Position numbers and translations under genes: made by a program
Part shown: piece after piece, positions 58,345-64,000 of the stretch
Layout of the letters: the number at the start of each line of letters is the position of its first letter
Numbering within the stretch: the stretch's first letter is position 1
The notes under the pieces: model-generated
Told to the model about the DNA's origin: nothing
Database searches by the model: none
The model's input: the letters and a program-made list of their open reading frames with translations, nothing else
NCBI GenBank assembly: GCA_965204395.1
Contig: OZ241987.1
Location: 930,001 to 994,000 of the forward strand
Length of the DNA stretch: 64,000 nucleotides
Source: Bin87 sp965204395
Lineage (GTDB): Bacteria > Chloroflexota > Dehalococcoidia > Lucifugimonadales > UBA3495
Direction: 5' to 3'

Positions 58345-61300
58345 GTGTTCACTCATCTCCACACTCATACCGAATACAGTATGCTCGACGGCATCAGCCG
58401 TATCCCTCAACTGGTGAAGCGCACTCGCGAACTAGGCATGGATGCCATGAGCATCACCGACCACGGTTCCCTCTACGGCGTCGTCGATTTCTATTCCGAG
58501 TGCAAGGACGCCGGCATCAAGCCCATCATCGGCTGTGAGCTTTATGTCGCCCACGGCAGCCGCCGCGACCGCACTCCCAACGAGCGCACGGCCAATCATC
58601 TGGTCGTCATCGCTAAAAATAACACCGGATACCGCAACCTCCTGCAACTCGTTACCCGGTCCCACCTCGAGGGATTCCATTACCGCCCGCGTATCGACAA
58701 GGAACTGCTCCACGAGCATCGCGAGGGCCTGATCTGCCTCTCCGGTTGCCCGTCTGCTGAAGTCCCTATCCTTCTGGCGGATGGCAACTACGACGCGGCC
58801 AAAGAGCAAGTCGGATGGTACCGGGAACTGTTCGGCGAGAACTATTTCCTGGAACTCCAGCTGCACGACCACATCGAGCAGCTGCCCAGGATCAACGAAG
58901 GCCTGTTCCGGCTCAATAAAGAGACCGGAATCCCCCTGCTTCTCACCAACGACGCCCACTACGTTTACCAGTCGGACTATCCATACCAGGACGTCTACAT
59001 CTGCATCCAGACCGGTACCAACCTCCAGGACGACAAGCGTCTTCGGATGGAGGACTCTTCCTTCTATATCAAGTCCCCTGCCGAGATGGCAGCCCTGTTC
59101 CCGCAATACCCTCAAGCCGTGGACATCACGGGCGAGATCGCCCAGCAGTGCAACGTCTCATTGGGTTTCGGGCAGATGCACCTGCCGCGCTATCCGACCC
59201 CCAATAACGAAGACGCGGATGCCTACCTCGAAAGGTTGTGCTGGGACGGATTCAACAAGCGTTACGGCCACAACAACGAGACCGCCCGGGCCCGCATGGA
59301 GTACGAGCTGGAGGTCGTCCGGCAGACCAGCTTCGCCAACTACTTCCTCGTCGTGTGGGACATCATCTCGTTCGTGCGACGCCAGGAGATACTGTTCGGC
59401 GTCCGCGGCAGCGCCGCCGCCAGTGTTGTCCTCTACTGCCTCGGCATCACCGACGTGGACCCCATGGCCTACAACCTCGTGTTCGAGCGTTTCCTGAACT
59501 TCGAGCGCAAGGAAATGCCCGACATCGACATGGACTTCCAGGATGATCGGCGCGACGAGGTTCTGCGCTACGTCATAGATCGTTACGGTAGCGACCGCGT
59601 GGCCCAGATCATCACCTTCGGGACTATGGGGCCGAAAGCCGCCCTGCGCGACGTCGGTCGCGGCCTCGGCATGAACTATGGCGATGTCGACCGTATCGCA
59701 CGCATGGTCCCGTTCAAGTCGCGCACCCTGTCCGACGCCATGGCCGCCAACAATGAGTTCATGGAAAGCTACCAGGGCGACCCGGCCATCCAGAATCTCG
59801 TGGACAACGCCCAAGCCCTCGAAGGCATCGTCCACCACGTCAGTACCCACGCCGCTGGCGTCCTCATCGCCGACGAGCCGTTGACCGAAACGGTGCCCCT
59901 CCAGCGTCCCGCGCGGGGCGACGAAAACAGCCCAGTCATGATGACCCAGTACTCCATGGACCCGGTGGCCAAACTGGGCCTCCTCAAAATGGACTTCCTT
60001 GGGCTCACCAACCTCACCATCCTGGACCGTACCATCAAGCTCATCGACCAGGAGCGCGGCATCCGCATCGATCTCAACCGGCTGGCCCTCGACGACCAGG
60101 CCACCTACGAACTCCTGGGCACCGGCAACACTTCCGACCTGTTCCAGTTGGAAAGCGCGGGTATGCAGCGCTACATCAAGGAGCTGAGACCGTCCGACTT
60201 GGGCGACATCGCCGCCATGATCGCCCTCTATCGGCCCGGCCCCATGGAGCACATCGACCGCTTCATCCGCTCCAAGCACGGCCAGGAAAAGGTCTCGTAT
60301 CCCCACCCCAGCCTACAGGAACTCTTGGACGAGACCTACGGGGTCATCGTCTATCAGGACCAGGTCCTCCATGTCCTTCAAAACTTCGCCGGCTACAGCC
60401 TGGGCGAGGCCGACACTGTCCGCAAGGCAATGGGTAAGAAGATCCCCGAGCTTATGGCCGAAGAACGCGACCGGTTTGTCTCCGGCGCCGTCCAGCAGGG
60501 CTACACCGAGTCAATGGGCGTCGAGATTTTCAATCTTATCGAGCCCTTCGCCGGCTACGCCTTCAACAAGGCCCACAGTGTCAGCTACGGTTTGATTTCC
60601 TATTGGACGGCCTACTTTAAGACCCACTATCCCTTGGAATACATGGCCTCCGTGCTCAATTGCCGCCTCGACCACGGCGACCGCTACGTCGCATCCGTCA
60701 ACGAGTGTACCCGCATGGGCATCGAAATCGGCCTGCCCGATGTCAACCGCTCCGGCGTCCTCTACACCATCGACCGCCCGGACGACAAATCCCAGAAGGA
60801 CGCGAAACTCCGCATCGGTCTGGCTGCCATCAAGACGGTGGGCGAAGGCGCGGTTACTCCCATCGTTAACGAACGGGCCGCTAAGGGACCATTCGCCTCC
60901 ATTAGCGACTTCTGCCGCCGCGTCGATGTGTCTGGCCTGAACCGGCGCACATTGGAGGGATTGGCCAAGGCCGGCGCTTTCGACTCACTGGCTCCCCGAG
61001 CCTCGGTTATTGCCGACCTCGACCGCATCTGGGCCGTAGCCCAGCAGGAAACCCGCAACCGCAACTCCGGCCAGTTCGGCATGTTCGGCGAGGAGTTGGA
61101 CAGCAGCGCCGGCGGTTCCTTGCTGGATCTGGACACCACCCAGCCCGACTACACTCCGCAGGAAAAAGCCGGTCTGGAAAAGGAATATCTGGGCGTCGCC
61201 CTATCCTACAACCCTCTGCTCGCCCTCGCCGCCCTAAATCCGGGCAACGCCTACACGTCGGTGGACCAGCTCGACGAGGAGATGATCGGCAGCACCGTGA

Positions 61301-61965
61301 CCCTGCTCGGACACGTCTCAGCCGTGACGGAGCGTTACACTCGCGACAACCGCAAATTCCTCAGGGTTGATCTCGCGCTGGTCGGCGGTCAGGTGGAGAC
61401 CATGGTCTGGCCCGACTCCCTCGACAAGACCGCCCACGTCTGGCAACCCGGCCGCATCGCCCGCGCCACCGGGCGCCTGCAAATCCGGGGCGACGATTTC
61501 TCCATAGCGTGCTACGAGGCACAGGAATTCCAGTTGCCGGACCAACCGGCCACGGACGCGGACAATAGCCCACCGCCTCCGGCCACAGCAACCAGTCGGC
61601 CCAACGGGCGCAGCGGCAGAGCCACCCCGTCCAACGGCGCCACCAGCGCCAAAACCCCCGCGCCGGCTCCGGCCCCACCCGCCGTTACCGGCAATGGCGA
61701 CAAAAACGGCGACGGCGGGGTCCTCATTAAGATGGCGGAGACCGACGACGCCAACGAGGACCGTTACCGCTTGCGGCAGGCCATTCGCGTTATGCTCGAA
61801 TATACGGGCGAAGACAGGGTCTACCTTGAGCTGTATTTGAAAGAGGGCAAGCGCGTATTGATGGAGATCCCGACGGTCTCCACCGGGTCATGCGAAGAAC
61901 TTCAGCATCGGCTGCGGGAGCTGCTCGGGGAAGATTGCGCGGAATATCGGGCTAATATCGCCTGA
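58345..61965 (+). CDS. dnaE: DNA polymerase III alpha subunit
   Basis: A 1206-residue replicative polymerase with a GTG start. The N-terminal PHP domain begins FTHLHTHTEYSMLDGISRIP. The catalytic PDIDMDFQDDRR motif (Asp residues near 391-395) lies in the palm. The tau- and beta-binding regions follow, with a helix-hairpin-helix near residue 850 and an OB-fold near 985 (VTLLGHVSAVTERYTRD). From about 1072 to 1125 there is a Pro/Ala/Thr/Gly-rich linker, followed by a C-terminal domain (YRLRQAIRVMLEYTGEDR). The linker is longer than in E. coli DnaE. The promoter lies 53-82 bases upstream. Confidence 0.96.
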   Translation: MFTHLHTHTEYSMLDGISRIPQLVKRTRELGMDAMSITDHGSLYGVVDFYSECKDAGIKPIIGCELYVAHGSRRDRTPNERTANHLVVIAKNNTGYRNLLQLVTRSHLEGFHYRPRIDKELLHEHREGLICLSGCPSAEVPILLADGNYDAAKEQVGWYRELFGENYFLELQLHDHIEQLPRINEGLFRLNKETGIPLLLTNDAHYVYQSDYPYQDVYICIQTGTNLQDDKRLRMEDSSFYIKSPAEMAALFPQYPQAVDITGEIAQQCNVSLGFGQMHLPRYPTPNNEDADAYLERLCWDGFNKRYGHNNETARARMEYELEVVRQTSFANYFLVVWDIISFVRRQEILFGVRGSAAASVVLYCLGITDVDPMAYNLVFERFLNFERKEMPDIDMDFQDDRRDEVLRYVIDRYGSDRVAQIITFGTMGPKAALRDVGRGLGMNYGDVDRIARMVPFKSRTLSDAMAANNEFMESYQGDPAIQNLVDNAQALEGIVHHVSTHAAGVLIADEPLTETVPLQRPARGDENSPVMMTQYSMDPVAKLGLLKMDFLGLTNLTILDRTIKLIDQERGIRIDLNRLALDDQATYELLGTGNTSDLFQLESAGMQRYIKELRPSDLGDIAAMIALYRPGPMEHIDRFIRSKHGQEKVSYPHPSLQELLDETYGVIVYQDQVLHVLQNFAGYSLGEADTVRKAMGKKIPELMAEERDRFVSGAVQQGYTESMGVEIFNLIEPFAGYAFNKAHSVSYGLISYWTAYFKTHYPLEYMASVLNCRLDHGDRYVASVNECTRMGIEIGLPDVNRSGVLYTIDRPDDKSQKDAKLRIGLAAIKTVGEGAVTPIVNERAAKGPFASISDFCRRVDVSGLNRRTLEGLAKAGAFDSLAPRASVIADLDRIWAVAQQETRNRNSGQFGMFGEELDSSAGGSLLDLDTTQPDYTPQEKAGLEKEYLGVALSYNPLLALAALNPGNAYTSVDQLDEEMIGSTVTLLGHVSAVTERYTRDNRKFLRVDLALVGGQVETMVWPDSLDKTAHVWQPGRIARATGRLQIRGDDFSIACYEAQEFQLPDQPATDADNSPPPPATATSRPNGRSGRATPSNGATSAKTPAPAPAPPAVTGNGDKNGDGGVLIKMAETDDANEDRYRLRQAIRVMLEYTGEDRVYLELYLKEGKRVLMEIPTVSTGSCEELQHRLRELLGEDCAEYRANIA

Positions 61966-61998
61966 TCTTGCACCGTCCCGCGCACCTGTCGCCCTTCG

Positions 61999-62520
61999 CT
62001 ACGCCGTCGGTATCTGCAACCCCAAACCAGCGGCGATGAAACGCTTGGCGTTGTCTTTGTAGCGAGCCGTTGGGTCCTCTAATCTCTTGCGGTGCACCGC
62101 CGGCAGTTCCCGTATTCGTCCCGGAACCCCAATCACCAGCGACTCGTCCGGTATCGGCGTTCCAGTAACGATGGCGCCAGCCCCGATCAGCACGTAGTTG
62201 CCTACGTCGCAGTCCTCCAGGCACACGGCGTTGACCCCGATCATCACGTTGCTGCCGACTTTCCCGCCGTGCACCACCGCGCCGTGGGTCATCAACACGT
62301 TGTCGCCAAATTCCAGGTAGTCATCAGTGTGAATCACGCAGTTGTCCTGGATCGAGCAGTCTTTGCCGATGATGATCTGCCCGTAGTCTCCGCGAATCAC
62401 CGCCCCGGGCCATACGTTGGTTCCCTCTCCAATGGTCACGTCACCCACCACGTAGGCCGCCTCGCTGATGAACGCGGTGGGGTGAATCTGCGGAGTTTTG
62501 CCATCGATGCTGCGAATCAA
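61999..62520 (-). CDS. Gamma carbonic anhydrase family protein
   Basis: A 173-residue left-handed beta-helix protein of hexapeptide repeats (VGDVTIGEG, NVWPGAVIRGDYGQIIIGKD). The zinc-binding histidines of the family are visible in CVIHTDD, MTHGAVVHGG. It ends with a C-terminal helix. The archaeal-type enzyme interconverts CO2 and bicarbonate, but many bacterial homologues act as acyl/ferripyochelin-binding-type proteins. Start: TTG at 62520 with GGAGG 5 bases upstream. TATAAT (minus strand, 62552-62557) is a likely -10. The IS element lies 93 bases upstream. Confidence 0.92.
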   Translation of the reverse strand: MIRSIDGKTPQIHPTAFISEAAYVVGDVTIGEGTNVWPGAVIRGDYGQIIIGKDCSIQDNCVIHTDDYLEFGDNVLMTHGAVVHGGKVGSNVMIGVNAVCLEDCDVGNYVLIGAGAIVTGTPIPDESLVIGVPGRIRELPAVHRKRLEDPTARYKDNAKRFIAAGLGLQIPTA

Positions 62521-62635
62521 AAGAGTCCTCCTGTGTGGATCGATTCCGTAGATTATAGCCTGTAGCCAGCGCGCTCCGTTGAGTCGATATCTATGTGCCG
62601 AACAATTTTGCGGGTATTCTTAACGTAAGCGGAAA

Positions 62636-63133
62636 TTAGATTTGCATCTTCCGTCGCCAGCAAACCAGGGCCAGAGAGTACACCAGCATCTCGATGCTTT
62701 TGGTGTACCCCTTGGTTCGCCGTATCAGCCGGTTCAACTTCCCTCGCCATACTGAATGCAATCCTTCGTTCCAGTTCACCGCCCCGCCTTTGCCCACCAC
62801 ATGGCGGTCCGGAGGAAACCACCCCAGGTACACCGCATACGCATCGCTGCAATACAATTCCGCTTCCGGCAGTCGGGCGTACAACCGCAAGAAGGGTCCT
62901 TCACTACGGTCACCCACCTCGAAGTCCACCCAGCGGTTCCCGTCAGCTTCCGCCACTACCGCGGTCCAAATCCACCGCTCCTCCCGCTGGTCCCCACGCC
63001 GCGCCCCCAGGTAAGTCCACATCTCATCACAGGACACCACCGCCGCCCGCTGACGACCCACCAGACCTGCATTACGGCGCTCACTCCATTCCCCCAAGGC
63101 GGTCAGGGCCTGGCGCCCCCTTTTTTGACCCAC
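62636..63133 (-). CDS. IS1-family transposase, InsB-like second frame
   Basis: A 165-codon frame encoding the catalytic domain. CDEMWTYLGARRG holds the first Asp, VDFEVGDRSE and YCSDAYAVYLGWFPP supply further acidic residues, and HSVWRGKLNRLIRRTKGYTKS contains the conserved basic C-terminus. It is translated mostly as a -1 frameshift product from the upstream frame at the A6 run (minus strand AAAAAAGGGG, about 63121-63126). An internal GTG at 63133 is the formal ORF start. Confidence 0.88.
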   Translation of the reverse strand: MGQKRGRQALTALGEWSERRNAGLVGRQRAAVVSCDEMWTYLGARRGDQREERWIWTAVVAEADGNRWVDFEVGDRSEGPFLRLYARLPEAELYCSDAYAVYLGWFPPDRHVVGKGGAVNWNEGLHSVWRGKLNRLIRRTKGYTKSIEMLVYSLALVCWRRKMQI

Positions 63134-63387
63134 CCCTGCACCGCCGCCGGACTGTATCCCAGCACCCGCCCGATGGCGCTCAGCGAACTCCCCTCGGTGT
63201 ACATGGCGATGCCCCGCGCTTTCACTGCTGGCCCGGGACGGCGGTAGGCTCCCTCCGGCACGTAACGACGGTTACATTCGCCACAGCGGTAAGCCTGCTT
63301 GCCGTTGGTAAAGCCGTCCTTGCGCATCCAGTTGGCTCCGCAATCAGGACAACGAACATCGTGGCGATACGTGCGCGGACGGGACAT
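63103..63387 (-). CDS. IS1-family transposase, InsA-like first frame
   Basis: A 94-residue DNA-binding protein. A zinc ribbon CPDCGANW...RCGECNRR (two CxxC pairs) is followed by a helix-turn-helix-like segment (SLSAIGRVLGYSPAAVQGW). The frame ends just after an A6 run, where a -1 shift would join it to the second frame and produce the full transposase, as in IS1. Confidence 0.9.
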   Translation of the reverse strand: MSRPRTYRHDVRCPDCGANWMRKDGFTNGKQAYRCGECNRRYVPEGAYRRPGPAVKARGIAMYTEGSSLSAIGRVLGYSPAAVQGWVKKGGARP

Positions 63388-63470
63388 GACAGCACCCTCT
63401 CAAATCAGACTGGAACCCTATCGTAAATCTATTATCCGCTTATGTTAAGAATACCATTTTGCGCATCGAC

Positions 63471-63499
63471 TTGACCCGATAGAACATACAGACTATACT
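63471..63499 (+). promoter_or_regulatory. Promoter of the radical SAM gene with SOS-like half-sites
   Basis: TTGACC (63471-63476), a 17-base spacer and TATACT (63494-63499). The spacer contains TAGAACATACAGAC (63480-63493), a 14-mer shared with the promoter region at 23253-23266. Downstream lie two more half-sites, CGTTCG and AGAACATG. The IS right end is 15 bases upstream, so the promoter may have lost or gained upstream control. Confidence 0.6.
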
Positions 63500-63538
63500 A
63501 ACGTTCGTATCAGAACATGCGTAGTGGAGGACATTCCC

Positions 63539-64000
63539 ATGGCAGCCGCTCAGGTCACGGAAATCAATTGCAAGACTTTGATCAATCGCATAAGCGCGCC
63601 CGATTTCCCTTTCCGCTGGACCATCAACCCGTATCGCGGTTGCCGACACGCGTGTCGCTATTGCTACGCCCGCTCCACTCATCAATATTGGGGAATGGAT
63701 GCCGGCGCTGATTTCGAAAGCCAGATATTCGCCAAGGTCAACGCCCCATCCGTTTTGCGTCGCGAACTGTCCCGCCCCAAGTGGCAGGGCGAGCCCATCG
63801 TTATTGGGACCGCCTCGGACCCGTACGAACCCGCAGAGGCCCAATATCGCCTCACCCGCCAGATACTGGAGGTCATGGCCGAATTCCGTAACCCGGTCTC
63901 CATCACCACCAAGGGCACCCTGGTCCGACGCGACATCGACGTACTGCACCGTCTCAACCAGGTGGCGGGCGTGCAGGTCGTGTTCAGCATCGGCACCGTC
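63539..64000 (+). CDS. Radical SAM protein, SplB/Rv2578c-like, 3' end cut by window edge
   Basis: The open frame has 154 codons visible and no stop. The [4Fe-4S] motif CxxxCxxC is present in PYRGCRHACRYCYAR (Cys about 36, 40, 43). WTINPYRGC and IVIGTASDPYEPAEAQYRLT are typical of radical SAM proteins of the Rv2578c/spore photoproduct lyase-like group. The start ATG follows GTGGAGG. A DNA-repair role would fit the SOS-like half-sites in its promoter, but that is an inference. Confidence 0.9.
   Translation, partial: MAAAQVTEINCKTLINRISAPDFPFRWTINPYRGCRHACRYCYARSTHQYWGMDAGADFESQIFAKVNAPSVLRRELSRPKWQGEPIVIGTASDPYEPAEAQYRLTRQILEVMAEFRNPVSITTKGTLVRRDIDVLHRLNQVAGVQVVFSIGTV

Larger units (their letters stand above)
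62613..63455 (-). mobile_element. IS1-family insertion sequence, apparently complete
   Basis: An 843-bp element. Its ends are near-perfect inverted repeats of about 33 bp (GGTATTCTTAACGTAAGCGG... on the left, GGTATTCTTAACATAAGCGG... on the right). The direct repeat ATTTTGCG flanks it at 62605-62612 and 63456-63463, an 8-bp target duplication as expected for IS1. It has two ORFs with a frameshift signal. The duplication being perfect suggests a recent insertion. Confidence 0.93.

Noticed and set aside
1..64000. CRISPR arrays, prophage or plasmid origin
   Set aside because: No regularly spaced direct repeats, no cas genes, no integrase and no phage structural genes are seen. The only transposase is that of the IS1-family element.

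Overview
The window (about 62% GC) looks like a chromosomal piece of an uncultivated marine or sponge-associated Chloroflexota, most probably Dehalococcoidia/SAR202. That placement is an inference from gene content: an F420-type LLM oxidoreductase, three family III CoA-transferase-like proteins, several SDRs, tandem VOC proteins, a UGSC-type selenoprotein, a TRAP binding protein with a Pro/Glu/Thr linker, a GuaB3-type IMP dehydrogenase homologue, and many dispersed palindromic intergenic repeats. No 16S rRNA is present to confirm it.

Layout. Positions 1-5.1 kb (minus strand) hold a truncated APH-fold kinase, two small membrane ORFs, an LLM oxidoreductase, a DUF4058 protein, an SDR, an MNT/HEPN toxin-antitoxin-like pair and an HD-domain protein. 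5.2-11.4 kb holds an SDR, an MFS permease, an AAA ATPase plus TOPRIM-like pair (possible defence module) and a GH88/105-like hydrolase. 11.5-14.8 kb holds two CoA-transferase genes flanking a Uma2 gene. 15-17 kb holds a dynamin-like GTPase split by an in-frame amber codon. 17-21.8 kb holds a zinc alcohol dehydrogenase, a TRAP binding lipoprotein, tRNA-Asp, a third CoA-transferase and a small membrane protein. 21.9-32.2 kb holds hisS, a small gene behind an SOS-like promoter, a cyclase-family protein, a GlcG/HbpS protein, hisF, a HAD hydrolase, hisIE, an S51 peptidase-like protein, two VOC proteins, argS and a DUF1640-like protein. 32.4-41.2 kb holds a heterodimeric ABC exporter, an alpha/beta hydrolase and a compact pgi-gnd-zwf operon. 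41.4-49.5 kb is a catabolic and accessory stretch: CMD protein, D-aminoacylase-like amidohydrolase, Nudix, a GATase-like protein with a degraded triad, an orphan DNA methyltransferase, dienelactone hydrolase, an amidohydrolase and an SDR. 49.7-58.2 kb holds a 22-residue-repeat protein, a GNAT, tRNA-Lys, an isolated 5S rRNA, clpC, guaB3, the selenoprotein, an EEP-family protein and a conserved unknown. 58.3-64 kb holds dnaE, a gamma carbonic anhydrase homologue, a complete IS1-family element with an 8-bp target duplication, and a radical SAM gene running off the end.

Housekeeping genes (hisS, argS, hisF, hisIE, clpC, guaB3, dnaE, pgi-gnd-zwf) are interspersed with catabolic enzymes for acids, esters and amides. 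The most striking single item is the gene at 55686-56225. Its TGA at 55977 is followed by Gly-Ser-Cys and, 18 nt later, by a hairpin whose loop matches that of the E. coli fdhF SECIS element. Automatic callers would break this selenoprotein into two ORFs. Other items worth attention are the 22-residue-repeat protein, the ATPase/TOPRIM pair, the amber-split GTPase, a LexA-box-like operator in a strong promoter, and a recurrent extended -10 motif (TGCTA) upstream of seven genes.
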